A DNA stretch of 64,000 nucleotides. Origin: Cricetomys ansorgei. Lineage: Eukaryota > Chordata > Mammalia > Rodentia > Nesomyidae. Position numbers and translations under genes: made by a program. The stretch is taken from NCBI GenBank assembly GCA_026225945.1, contig JAMJFZ010004031.1, forward strand, positions 3,884,001-3,948,000. Reading direction: 5' to 3'. Positions 23,475 through 35,240 of the stretch are shown here, piece by piece. Below the pieces are notes generated by a model. The model had not been told where the DNA came from and searched no databases. It saw only the letters and a list, made by a program, of their open reading frames with translations. Position 1 is the first letter of the stretch, and every line of letters begins with the position of its first letter.

Positions 23475-23858
23475 TGTGGTGCTTTGAATTAGAATGGCTC
23501 CCATAGGCATATATGTTTGAATGCTTGGTCCCCAGTTAGTGGAAGATTAAGATGTATGGCCTTGTAGGAACAGGTGTGGCTTTATTGGAGGAGGTGTTTC
23601 ACTGAGCATGGGCCTTGAGGTTTCAAAAGCCCATGCTAGCATTGCCCCCACCCCCTCAACCTCCACTCGCTGCCTGCCGATAAGGATGTAAAGCTTTCAG
23701 CTATTGTTCCCGTACCATGCCTGTCTGCTTTCCACCATCATGGTCACGGAATGACTAACTCTATAAAACTGTAAGCAGGCCTCCAATTCAATGCCTTCTT
23801 TTTATGAGTTGTCTTGGTCATGGTGTCTTTTCCCTGCAATAGAACAGTAATTAAGCCA
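23475..23858 (+). mobile_element. MaLR solo LTR (MT group), near full length
   Basis: Opens TGTGGTGCTTTGAATTAGAA and carries GTTTGAATGCTTGGTCCCCA, TGAGGTTTCAAAAGCCCATG and TTGGTCATGGTGTCTTTTCC. It closes TGCAATAGAACAGTAATTAA...CCA. The internal C-rich interruption around 23646-23660 is a local expansion. Confidence 0.88.
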
Positions 23859-24371
23859 ATTGCATTCATGGGTTGTGTGAAAAGTTTATTATAACAATCT
23901 TTGTGAAGTCTCAGGTTTGAGAAAGAATTTGATATTTCATATTTTTCTTCCTCATTTACCCTTATTTATAATTTAAAAATAGTCCAAGGAGAGTATAGCA
24001 GTTTACAGTAAGCATTGGAACTCTTTCTAGGTCTGGATCCAAGAACTCAGTGCATGATTATGAAGCTCTCTATCTAATTCCCCTGTCACTGGCATTAAGG
24101 AACCTGGTCTTACCCACTCCTCTGATTTGCAAGGAGTCTCCTTTTCAGGTTGTTCCAGAACAAGACACATCTGTGTTTTTGTTATTCTAGAATTTTTTCT
24201 GTCTCATTGCACTTGACATTTTCCCACTCCAAAAAATATCTCAATATCTTCTGTCTAGTTCCCTAATTCCCAACTTTTGTGGTTTTGCTCCAATCTCACT
24301 CCTTTCCCTGGCTGGCTAGTTACTAATTGCAGAAGCAGCTTGTTTTAATGTTGACTTTAGCTATTCTGCAG

Positions 24372-24374
<3 letters not shown>
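23859..24374. other. Non-repetitive DNA
   Basis: No repeat or gene recognised. Confidence 0.5.

Positions 24375-24405
<31 letters not shown>
24375..24405. repeat. Pure T31 homopolymer
   Basis: Thirty-one uninterrupted T. On the minus strand this is an A31 tract. Uninterrupted length suggests a young or expanding tract, but the adjoining sequence (24406-24480) is not a SINE I recognise. Confidence 0.97.
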
Positions 24406-24407
<2 letters not shown>

Positions 24408-25978
24408 CTTGGACTCTTATATTCCTTGGTGTCATTTCAAGTGGTAACAGATACACGTGTTTGAATGGTCCAAATGAAGACTTGGTTACATAACACTTAT
24501 GGCTTATGGTAGCTTCGCTATCGCTTTTTGTTAAGGCTTTTAGTCTTAACAGCTATTCTAATTTGAGAACCTCTCCTGCAAATACCTTCAGACCCAGAAT
24601 GTTTGTGCACTTACTGTTCTGGAATTAATTGTCTTGATTATGTTGCTTTTTGTATTTGTTGTTGCTGTTGGTAGTGGTTGTGGTGGGTTTTGTTGTTTTG
24701 TTTTGTTTTGTTTGTAACTTTTTGGATTTTGAGTTAAAACTCTTTTTTTTTTAATTTGTTCATAGCACCTGTTATACACCAGGTGTTGTTTTGGTTTGGT
24801 GAGAAGAAAGCACCAAGATTAAAAAGGCATTCCTGTGGAACTGTGTCTAGTAGGGAGGCAGGTATGCAAATAAGCATTTTAAATAGCTAAGTGTCTAGAC
24901 TTAGTGCTCTGAGGAGAGGTGGGGTTGCATGGCAAATCAAAAAAGCTTGGTAAAAGGCCTACCACTTCTGTTGAATACTAATACGAAGGGTCAGGAAATG
25001 AATTTTAGGTAGAGGTTAAAGCGCAAGATACAGGCCACCTGAACTGCAGCAGACAGAATATTTCCTAAACTCTACAGCTTTTAGCCTTTATAAAGAGATA
25101 ATAAACAGCAGAACATATTATATCTGCTTCCCTGAAACCCAGAAGCTACAGTCGCAACCTCTACAGCCACCTCGACCTTGAACATGTACACTAACAAAAC
25201 TTCACACAGGAAATAATCTCACGTTGACTAAATTAAAGTGTTTTATTTTTTCAGGCAAATACAATTCTTTTCTAACATGTTATAAAGATGAACACTAGAA
25301 AATAAGGTATGTTTTAATGTCAAAATATTTTTGAAGACTTAAGAGCCAATTGGTGCTCAAAGTTCTCAATCCTGAGTGAAATCGGACGACATTTTATTTT
25401 TCCTTGATAAATATAATTTCTATTGGAATTTTAATATTGGTAGATGACTTGAGCACAAGTGGAAAGTTGAGGGACGCCACCCCTAAATGACTTTCCACCT
25501 GGGTACCCTTGCTGCAGTGTTTGTAAACACTGCCTACACAAAAATGCTTGATCAGACAGGAAATGAATTGGAAACAAAGTGGGTCCAATCATTGTGGCCC
25601 AAATTAAGCTTTGTTCTATGGTTACTATAGCAACCTTACCTGTACCAAATGTCCTTCTCTAGAAAATAGTTGGAAACATTTTCCTCTTATTTGGGTAGAA
25701 AAATAAAACCAGTGTTCACCCCCCCACACACACACTTTTTTTGTATCATTCTCAAACAAAACATATCAAAAAAGAGCATCAGCAAATATCATGAGAAAAC
25801 ATATGTGTTCATGCATAATTGTGACAGCAGCATCAGAAGAGTAGGAATAAAATAAAAATGAGTTGACATAGTATGACACAAGGGGAAGTTAAGTAAAATA
25901 TTTGAATAAAGACAGCTTTCTTCGTTCTTGGGTAACAAGGAGCAGAAAGCCATGGAAGTTCTTTGTGGGCTTTGTGCC
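24406..25978. other. Non-repetitive DNA with TTG-rich patch
   Basis: A TTG/TTTTG-rich stretch occupies about 24650-24715. A short C/CA run is at 25718-25734. No gene seen. Confidence 0.5.
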
Positions 25979-26436
25979 TGTTTTAGTTATCCAGTTAGTC
26001 ACTAGATAAAATATCTGACAAGACAACTTGAGGGAGAAAGAATTTATCTTAACTCATGGTTTCAGGGGTTTAGCTTGGGGCTGGTTGTCTCCATTGCTTT
26101 TAATCTTGTAGAGAGGCAGAAATATCACCTCGTAAGAGAGTGGCAGGGGACAGCTGCAAACCTGATGGTAGCCAGGAATCAGAATGAGACAGAAACAACG
26201 AAGGGACCAGGGATGACACACCCCCTTTGGTGACATGCCCCCAGCAACCCACTTCCTTCAATCAGAGTCCATCTTCTAGTTTCTGTCATCTCTCAATAAC
26301 AACTGATTGATCCACTGATTAGATCAAAGACATCATGAGCCAGTCACGTTGCCCAAACCCTCCCTCTGAACAACTATAGGGAGCAGATCTTGAAAATATA
26401 ATCCTTTAGGGGACATTTCACATACAAAGCACAACA
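25979..26436 (-). mobile_element. MaLR-type LTR, minus strand
   Basis: On the minus strand it starts TGTTGTGCTTTGTATGTGAA, passes a GAAATGTCCCCTAAAGGATT block and a GGAAGTGGGTTGCTGGGGGC block, has a GATAAATTCTTTCTCCCTCA end region and closes GATAACTAAAACA. The TG...CA ends and about 458-bp length suit an ORR1/MTE-like or older MaLR LTR. No flanking 5-bp duplication is clear. Confidence 0.72.
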
Positions 26437-27529
26437 GCACACATGAATTGCCTACTCTGTCATGAAGAAACACTTGGGGGGAGTTGAGGACTGATAGAGT
26501 TTGTTGCAGGGTATTCACCAGAGAAGACTGCTTGGTCTTAAGCCAATTGGAAGTCTTTATCAGCCAGCCCGTGACTACACTGGGTGTTTGGGATCCCAGT
26601 GTAGCCTTGAGCCTTTCTCAGGATGAGCTTTTAAGTACAAAAATTATATTCTGTGTTTACATACTTTAGTTAACAAGAACAGTTAGCCAGAGGCAGAACT
26701 ACAGAAGCTAAAAAGCAAGATAAGGAGGTTTTGAGACTTTCCCAGAACTGTATGGACTTTGACGGATTGGGCCTTTGTTTTAGTTTTGACGGGTGGTACA
26801 GTGTGCACACTGACTCTTATCACCTGAATGGCATTTCCATCATAGAGTCAGTTGTGCTAAGGTCTCAGAGCCTATTAAGGTCTGGTGCTCAGTTATAATT
26901 TTATTGATAGTACTACAAATAGATACAAAGAATATAAAACATGTGGCACAGCACAGAAAGGGTTGAAAGGGAACACTATGGAGGAGCAAACGGCTCGAAG
27001 GGAGGTTTGTGGAGATCAGGCAATGCTCTGTTTTGGGTCACTTCCTGGTGTATAAAACAGTGATTTCAGGCTCTGCCTTTCCAGAATAACTATATTCTTA
27101 CAAAACAATAGTTTGCTCCATCTTGAGTGCTGAGTTAGATTCACTTTGTACTACAGTCTGTGCTACAGAACAACTCCTATCTGTCCAACAAAAACCATAA
27201 TGTACAGACAATTTATTCATGCAAGTAAAATAACACCTTAGCCTGTAAATTTGCCAAATTAAACCATGAATACACATGTACAGGAGTGCAATTAAAACTA
27301 TAACAAAAAAGTCAGGCCTGTAAACTTATAGAGGACGCCAGGACAATGAGTGAACAAACTCTGTCATCTGATTTGTATAAAAGAAAGGCCCTCTCACATG
27401 GAACATGACCAAATTGTCATCAGGCCATCTGGTATATATGCCACCTCATTCCCTGCCTGGCTCACTTTGCCCTGTTTTGAAGCAGCTCTGTGTATTCCAA
27501 ATAACTCTCTGAATAGTTTCTTTCTTATT
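26437..27529. other. Non-repetitive DNA
   Basis: No repeat or gene recognised. Confidence 0.5.
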
Positions 27530-27656
27530 TTGAGGGGAGCAGGGGAACTTGCACTGGTCACTATGTAGACCAGGCTGGCCTCAAATTTATGGCAATGCTC
27601 CAGCCTAGCCCTCCTGAGTGCTGGTGTTATAGAGGGTAGCCATAACACTGGGCTTG
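27530..27656 (-). mobile_element. Old, diverged B1-type SINE
   Basis: Inverted order TTTTGAGGGGAGCAGGGGAA, CTATGTAGACCAGGCTGGCC, CTCCTGAGTGCTGGTGTTAT. The distal CACGCCCGGC end is decayed. Overlapping 72- and 93-codon frames are incidental. Confidence 0.7.
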
Positions 27657-29235
27657 TAATTAGGTTCTTTGACATCTTTTCTAATTATCCGCAGTAATTC
27701 TTTAAGTCTTCAACCAGCTCCCCACCAGTGCCATCAGTAAGGCTTTGTGAACTCTGCAGTCTCATCTTTGTGGCCACTCTATAGCCTCTGTCCCTTCATA
27801 AGGATATATCACTATGTGACACATATATGGGATATAATGGTTACTGTTAGTTATTAATTTCAAAAGTCGGTTTCATGAGAAGAATGAAGGTTGAGCTTTA
27901 GAAGAGTGTGGGTTCCTGAGTCCCAAAGCACTCAGGTCTACGTGAATTTTAGTCAGGATTTCATTCTAGACAGAATTTATTTTCAGCATCCTAAGTGGGA
28001 GAAAATCCTGACTCAGGAGAACTATTAGGCTGTTGGGGAGGTGAGGCGAATTGAAGAAAAGAGCTATATCTAGGAAACTTTTGGCTGAGTGACAGCCCAT
28101 AAAGGGAGCTTCTTGCTGGAGAGTGGATCACCTCCTGTCACTGACCCCCCACTCCACCTCCAGACTCTAAGGTTCACACAGTATGCGTTAACAGTTAGGT
28201 TTTTTTCCTGGGGAAAAAAGTCAGTTTTCACTTTGAGAGGAATTTGAGAGCCATGATTTTAGGGTTGTGTGTACTCCTCAAAAATCCAAGAGAGGTCATT
28301 AGTACTTTTCTGAAAATTTGGAACTGATTGTTAGTCATTTCAAGATGGGGCAATTGACCGTTAGCTATTCAGTGCTTCCTAATAATGGAGACTTGTTGAA
28401 GTCACGTTTGAAAACTATTGTTTGGCAAGAATGTTGCATTGCCTTGAGTGCCCGGTGAAAGTGACTTTGTAAGTTGAAATATGTACTGTTGCCCTTTGCA
28501 GAAAGCTTCTGACGGTCGGGAGTCGGGTACTCTTAGAACCTGAAGGATTCCCTCTCTGAGTCTTCCAGGGAACAATAACTCACTAAGAAAGATAGATTGG
28601 ATTACATAGGAAAATATATTCAGGTTTTTAATATTGTTAGGTAATCGATCAGGTTCTGGAATAGCAGTGGTGTTTTCCTATGCAAAGGAGTTTTCTTCCA
28701 TTATTCTGAAAGAATTGAATGCAAATGAGGAGGAAATCTCACAAAACCTGTACCTTTGTCATTAATTTATTACAATTCTCTAATAAGAACTTGCTCTCAC
28801 CCAGCTGAGGAGTTCAGATTTTCCTTTCTGACAGAAAAAGAAAAAAAAAAAAACCCTTAATATGCATTCCAAACCTGTGATGTTTTAATTATTAGGGAAC
28901 CGATTACATTAGCCTTTGATTAGAGTGAACCCCTAATTTCTCACCTGGAGTATTCACAAGGGTCAACTATGCTGTATTTAAAAGAAGACATGTCTATTAC
29001 TTATATTGATGAATATTTGTCTAGTGTTCTAAGGCTTATCGGAATAATTGTGACTCCTTCACATTTGAGGAACTCGCATGTTTTGGTTTTGGTTCTGAGT
29101 ATTACTATGTCAAATATCGAAGGCTTTGACTCATTAAGTGCATTCATGTTAACTGAGCGCTGAGCATCTCATATCTTATAAGGTTATCTCTTCCACAAGT
29201 TTCAAAATGTGTAGAAAAGCCTAGAGCTGGTAGAG
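27657..29235. other. Non-repetitive DNA
   Basis: No repeat or gene recognised. An A-rich run lies at 28837-28853. Confidence 0.5.
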
Positions 29236-29375
29236 TCACTGGGATGAGACAGGGGCTCAAGTTCTGGAATCCTACCTTTCTTAGTGGAGTGACCTTGAGC
29301 AAATAGCCTCTGCAGGCTCCAAGGTTCTCCCATGTGCAATGATTTTAAAGCTCAGAGAAGTGCTTTCTAAAATGT
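29236..29375 (+). mobile_element. MIR SINE fragment
   Basis: The MIR core order is visible: CAAGTTCTGGAATCCTACCT (the 'ggttcgaatcctgcct' block), GAGTGACCTTGAGCAAATAG (the 'tgtgaccttgggcaa' block), then a decayed 'cctcagtttcctcatctgtaaaatg' block. Confidence 0.68.
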
Positions 29376-29730
29376 ACCTGCCCACACAATGGTCACTTTA
29401 TATTTGTTCTCTCCTTTTGTTCCAGTCCTTAAGGCTCTCAAAAGGAGAGCCCAGCTGCTAAGGTGTCACAGGCATTTCAATGACTATCAGTGCACCAGGA
29501 CAGGTGGGCAGCTAGGGCTGAGAGTAGAGGAAACCACAGTGAACCTTCTCAACATGCCAACAGTGGCAGCCGGGCGGGCACCACAGAAAGTGTTATCTGC
29601 TCACTTTGGATTTAACACATGGACGAAAAGGAATCGAAAAATAAAGCAGCATTTACTCGGGGCCAACAGTATCTTGGCACTTTGATTTATCCGTTATTTT
29701 GTAAATCAATCTCGTGGTGGAAAACTAAGA
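29376..29730. other. Non-repetitive DNA
   Basis: A 98-codon frame at 29389-29685 has no recognisable motif. No repeat seen. Confidence 0.45.
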
Positions 29731-29830
29731 ACCCTTTCTTGTAAAATGGGAAACTAAGGCTCAAAAGGCAGAGGTAACTTGATTGAGGCATCGTGCAGTG
29801 TACATCAGAAGTGTTCCATGTGACTTTATG
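29731..29830 (-). mobile_element. MIR SINE fragment
   Basis: TTGTAAAATGGGAAACTAAG followed by GGCTCAAAAGGCAGAGGTAA matches the inverted MIR 'ttttacagatgaggaaactgaggc' region. The rest is too diverged to delimit. Confidence 0.45.
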
Positions 29831-30549
29831 AAACCAGTGACTGGTGCATCTCCTACTAGGAGTTTATCTCTTCTCCCTCCCAAAGAATACCAAACAGCAA
29901 ACTTGCAGAAGCAAGAGTTATCTTCAGCCGATGCCACACAGAGACTAGAAGGGATGTTGACGTTATTGTAGACTAGGAAATGATATTGACTATCACGTCC
30001 AGGTTCTGGACTCTTGTACCTGTGTGCCATATAAACTTCTTGAATATATCTTTCTTACACTCATGGAGATAATAATGGTCCTTACTTCATGGACTAGCTT
30101 AAGGGCTATATGAAAGAAAGCTTGGAAACACTATAGTTCCTGGTACACAATTATAAATGTATTATTAATTGTAATAAGATGCGATTTCCCAAAGTCTAAT
30201 TAATTACTTATTATATTCTGATCCCTGGAGATCTTGTTACATATGAAGATGCTTAGGTTTAGCTTCATACCTAATGAATCAAAATATCTGGTAGTAGGGG
30301 TAACAATTTGCTCTTGAACAAACAGCTTAATCATAATTCATATCAGCTATCAATACTCTCCACTCCCCATGCCCTCCTCCCCTGGTACCCATATTCTCAT
30401 CTTATTTCTGTAGGATTGCACCTCCCACTACTACTATTTTTGCATTCAGCAGAGCATCTGATCTATCAGTTGGGCCTGATTAGTATTTCCTAGACAGCAT
30501 AGATTAGGATCTTAATTCTCCCTCAGTAAATCTGGTGTGATAAAACCAG
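29831..30549. other. Non-repetitive DNA
   Basis: No gene recognised. The 3' part may include more of the following MLT1 element. Confidence 0.45.
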
Positions 30550-30805
30550 GATCTTGCTGGGATGCTAAGGGAGACACGTTCCCCTGCTGTATGTGTATCT
30601 GAAAGGACATAGTCCCAGGATCACTGGCAGTCATCTTGTGACCATGAGGTGTGGAAAGCTGGAAAGACATGCATCTGAGGTTGATGTTTCCATTCTCAGC
30701 TCTTGGTTAGCTATACCTAAAATCAAGCTGAATCTTGAGTTATTTATTAAGCCAACACATTTCATTTGGGTTATTAATTTTTTGGTTATGCTAGATTATG
30801 GGGTT
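30550..30805 (+). mobile_element. MLT1-type MaLR LTR fragment
   Basis: CATCTTGTGACCATGAGGTG, GGAAAGCTGGAAAGACATGC, TTGAGTTATTTATTAAGCCA and TCATTTGGGTTATTAATTTT keep the order of the MLT1 3' half. This is an old eutherian-wide insertion. Confidence 0.55.
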
Positions 30806-33800
30806 TTTTTGTCTTTTTAAAATTATGTGTCTCTAAATGCTCTAACAAGTCAGAAAATATGTGTAATACTCTTGTCAAATGAATACAAGCTATGTCTTCA
30901 TTATATACATCTGCCAGCTTTGATGCAGTGGTGTATTACCTCTTGATCAATTTCAGGGTCCCTTCTGTGAAGTAGTCTTCTATGTTTCTCCTCTAAGTTG
31001 ATACCTACATCTTAACATTCTAAGACATGCAAAATAAGCTCAAGAAAATACCTACCTTTATTCTTTGACTAAAACTTGGTTCTGTTGCTTGGAAGTTGCA
31101 AATTCAAATCTCTAAAGGTTCTAGGCAGGGAACATGAATAAATAAAAGAGCCCAGGAGCTAGGAATAGGCCACATGTTCCTTAAATCCAAGAAAAACATC
31201 AAGTAAATATGAAATTAAACAGCCAGTCTCACTGTTAACAAGACAATAGGGGATATAGGGAGCGGAGCTGGGGTATTTACTTCCTTTAAAGGGAACACAG
31301 AATGGGAAGCTCTAGCCAAAAGTCGCCCTGTGGGAATTCAGTCCCAGTATTACTAGTTAGGCATCTTGAATTTTATACAGTGCTTTTGAATAGTAACAAG
31401 TAATTCAAATTTTAAAAATAAGCAGCATGGGCTGATACAGCAAGAGAGAAATTATACACAGTGAGCATCACGTGTTCTTCTCTGTGGGTCTTCTAGGAGG
31501 TAAGAGAGGGAAGAGTAATTGGTGAGTGGAGGAAAGCTTTCATAACTAAATCATCCCTGGTCCAACATCAGACACACAGTAGAGAAGAGAGAGAAAGAGT
31601 CTACAGGTAAACATGCTAAACCAAAAGGGAATGTCTTTACTCCTCCCATCTCGTAGCTGGCACTGAGCGTCTAAAGTGTTTAGGAGATTTTTTTTTTCCC
31701 TTTTACTCACCTGAGATCATCCTCCTCTCAGGAGGCAGAGAGACTTTAGTTCTTTCTGTAAATGATGTCTTGACAGTAACCATGTCTAGTCCCTTGTTTT
31801 CTTACTTTTCGTTTGTAGAGCTGGTAAGAACTCTAATTGTTTCTCTCTAGATGTGATTGGCCAGAAATCTGGCCCCAGTCAAGCACTAAGTTAACCCAAC
31901 AACCTAAAAAAAGAATAGTCACTCAGTAAATTATTTCATGAACATAGACTTTAAACAATGTAACTTCTTCCAGTTCATTATACATTCATTCTCTTCTCAT
32001 TCTTAGGCACACAGATACTCTGTGTAGGGTACAGGGGTTAATTGATTCATTGACAAATTTTTTAAAAAGGTATTATCCTTAAAACTTATTGCTATAAGAG
32101 TAAAAAGGACAGCATGTGATTTCATCTCAGTATTTGTACATAAGTACTACAGTACACATCCAATGCACAGAAGAGGGGGGCTCTGAAAAGTTACCCTGAA
32201 GTAATTTACATGAAGAGTAAGGTGGTGGTCACCATTTTGACTCAGGTTAATAGTGAAATGCAGAAACACCTCTTGAGCTTGCCCAGCCATGCCCACCCTG
32301 TTAGCTATCAGTCTTTCCCACATGCACTATAGGATTCAGGATGCTCGTCAGCTGGTCTAATTCCCCCTCTAGTGTTCTATTTCCTTCTATCCCAAGGAAA
32401 TCAGATTTGGGAAACCCATGAAAAGCCATCAGATGGTTCCTTTCCAGTTACTATCTGTTATTATCTTGACTGCATTAGGGAGAAGATGGGGAGGGAGGTA
32501 GGTTAGACCCTAGAAAGAGAAAGGAAGATGAGGCTCGAACCAACACAAAGATTTCATTTGGCCTGAGATCAGTATCCTTGTTCATCAACCCTGGTTCTTC
32601 TCTCATAGTACATAAGGGTCCCATTTTACAATGTCTTCACTTACACAGAATCATTTAACTGGTTCTGAGCTAAGGAAATAAACATGGGTATATATGTGTG
32701 TGCATAGGGGGTGTGCAATAAAGAACACATATCCTTATCCCATGTAGCACAAGTATGGTTAAAGTTGGTATCAGCTTAGAACCATTAACCTCCATATGAA
32801 GCAGAGCTCCATACTACACTGGGCAAATAAGATGCTTCTGTTGTGTTCAAACAGTGAGATTGCAGAGTGAATGTCTACTACAGCAGTGCAGTACCCATTC
32901 TGACTAATGAAAGGGGAATCTGAGAGGAGATGAAGTGACCTCACCTTTGTAGGCAGGAGAAAAGCAGGAAAGCAGCTAGTAGCAGGCCCTCACCTCTTCC
33001 TTATGCCTTTCTGAAAGGCTTGTTCTCCACATGAAAATGCACCCATTCTGTCAATTTCCAGTTCTATATTCACATATATGCCAACTTCATGAAATGAAAA
33101 TCACTGGGAAAATATGTAAAGTACATAGTTTAGTCTTGTGCATAATTTAAATTTTTTAGAAATTATATATTTAAATACATTCATCAAGAGAGACATTAGC
33201 ATGAAAAACAGATGAGAAGTTGGATTTCAATTCTACTTGATTTTTGAATTCGCATTGTCTTACTAGGCTTTGCCAACCCATCTTCATATTAGCACATACT
33301 TACATTTTCTCTTCCAAAGGCATACTGGCATACAGGTTCCTAGGGACTTTTTCTCTGTTAAAAATTGACACTTCAAAAATCTTGAATCAAACACAGTTAT
33401 ACACTTATTCTTCAACACATATTTCTGCTTGGTAGGTAACTACATCTGTATCCATCCTCATGAGAGCTCCAGGTTATTGGGAAAGCTAACATACAAATAA
33501 TCTTTCATATTGAAAGGGTTTCAGGAGTCATCTGGACATGAACAGAGACTGGGAGAATCAGGCATGGACATAGGTAGCGTCATGATGTCGTCAGATGCTA
33601 AGACTGATGTCTGGAAAACATTTGGTGACTTTTCTCCTTAGAACATGGTTCTGGTATTGTTATAGTGGGTGTCTATAAAGAAAAGAAGTGAAGTCAGTGA
33701 CAGCAAACCACCTAAGGCCAGAGGCAATGGAGTCGCAAGCTTCAACAGACATTAAGAACTGAGGCAGGGATAGCAGGGACTAGACATGAATTTATATTTC

Positions 33801-33940
33801 AAGAAAATGGTGGAGTTGGAGCATTTTAGACCAAAGCTGGTTAAGTTGTTGTTGTTTTTTTGTTTGTTTGTTTTTTGTTTTTTATAATGGACTACCTAGT
33901 ATATATTTGAGGCACTGTGAGTCACATACAATTTCTCTTT
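30806..33940. other. 3.1 kb of non-repetitive DNA
   Basis: No recognised repeat, RNA gene or coding frame. It ends in a T/TTTG-rich patch (33847-33885). Confidence 0.5.
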
Positions 33941-33955
33941 GTTTTTAAATCTTTT

Positions 33956-34105
33956 TTTCGTTGTCATTTTTTGAGACAGGGTTTCTCTGTTTACTCTGGC
34001 TGTCCTGGAACTCACTCTGTAGACCAGGCTGGCCTCGAACTCACAGAGATCTGCCTGTCTCTTCCCAAGTGCTGGAGTAAAGGTATGTGCCACCAATACC
34101 CCGCT
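33956..34105 (-). mobile_element. B1 SINE with 15-bp target duplication
   Basis: Well-preserved inverted B1: GAGACAGGGTTTCTCTGTTT, GTCCTGGAACTCACTCTGTA, GACCAGGCTGGCCTCGAACT, ending GTGCCACCAATACCCCGCT. The T-rich start is the reversed A tail. GTTTTTAAATCTTTT occurs at 33941-33955 and again at 34106-34120, a perfect 15-bp target duplication that fixes the limits. Confidence 0.96.
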
Positions 34106-34224
34106 GTTTTTAAATCTTTTAAACATGTAAAAGCTGTTCTTTTAGAAATTGATATGGCAATAATTTGCCAACCTAGGTTCTAGACTAAAGTATGCTGAGC
34201 ATGGTGTGAATTTATAAACTTTGC

Positions 34225-34625
34225 ATTAATACTATGAGATAATCAAGATAGACTGTTCATACGGTAAACAAAGGTTGGTTTAGTTCACAGTTCTGGAGGC
34301 TCAGGGACATGGTATGTGTAGAAGAGCTTGCATTGTGAAACAGGAAATCAGAAGGGGAGAGAAGAATCAGAAGGAGGATCAGGAGGAGCCTGGAAGAGAA
34401 GGGAAGGAAAAGGAAAAGAAGGGGAAGGAAGGGGAGGGGAGAGGAGGGAATGGAAGAGACTTGGAAAGTCTGGAGTCCCAACATCCCACAAGAATATCTG
34501 AGGGAACACTTTAGTGACCCAGGCTCCTCCTTCTCGGCTCACCTCTTCAGGTTCCAGCTGATTTAATGTAGCTACCCTATGAACCAAACCCTCAATCACA
34601 GTGGACCCTTGAGAAACACTAAATT
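34225..34625 (-). mobile_element. Probable old MaLR/MLT1-type LTR containing a purine expansion
   Basis: TTGGTTTAGTTCACAGTTCT and GGAGGCTCAGGGACATGGTA match the inverted MLT1-type end. The middle is replaced by a pure purine run at 34392-34450. The distal part is too diverged to delimit well. The 125- and 75-codon minus-strand frames through the purine tract are repeat artefacts. Confidence 0.45.
34392..34450. repeat. 59-nt pure purine (GGAAG-rich) tract
   Basis: No pyrimidine occurs from 34392 to 34450 on the plus strand. Homopurine runs of this length can form triplex (H-DNA) in supercoiled DNA; no function is implied. Confidence 0.93.
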
Positions 34626-34905
34626 GATTTCTAAATTGTAACAGGGGATATTTTGAGTCACAAAGAGGAAATGAAAGATCAGCCCACAAAGGATACCTGG
34701 AAATATTGGCCATTTTTATTGACATATTTTTTTAATCACAAATAGAAAAACTTCTTTCAGTAAGACTGAGATTCTGACATATTAATTAAGTATTGTATAG
34801 TCTGTATTTTCTTCACTACTTGAATCTTTGATTAATGACTATGGTAGTGGTTTTGATTCTTAAATACTTAAAATTTCATAATAAAAGGCCATAAGCCATA
34901 TTTTT

Positions 34906-35240
34906 ATTTGTGTATGTGTGTGGTATATGCATGAGTGCATGTATGTGTGTGTGTACACATGCAAGAGGCGGGGGCTCAAAAGGTCAATGTTGGGTGTCTT
35001 CCTCTTTTGCTTTCCACTCTGTATTTTTAGAGAGGATCTCTCACTGAGGCTGGAGTTCACTGACTGTCAAGACTGAGTGGCTAAGCAATTGCTCCCTAGT
35101 GATTCACCCATCTTTGTCTTCCCAGGAAATAGATAAACACCCCTACACTCAACTTTATGTGGATGCTGGGGGATCTAAACTCAGGTCCTTATGCTTATGT
35201 AGTAAGCCCTTTATCAACTGAGCCATCAACGTAGTGCCTT
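34906..35240 (-). mobile_element. Composite tRNA/7SL SINE (B4/RSINE group) with TG tail
   Basis: Inverted copy of the type seen at 20970. The TG-rich tail (34906-34955) comes first on the plus strand, then AGGATCTCTCACTGAGGCTG, GGATGCTGGGGGATCTAAAC, CTCAGGTCCTTATGCTTATG and the tRNA-like head TTATCAACTGAGCCATCAAC. Confidence 0.68.

Noticed and set aside
34348..34725. 125-codon minus-strand frame
   Set aside because: Read through a homopurine tract inside a probable old LTR; Ser/Pro/Leu/Phe-rich artefact.
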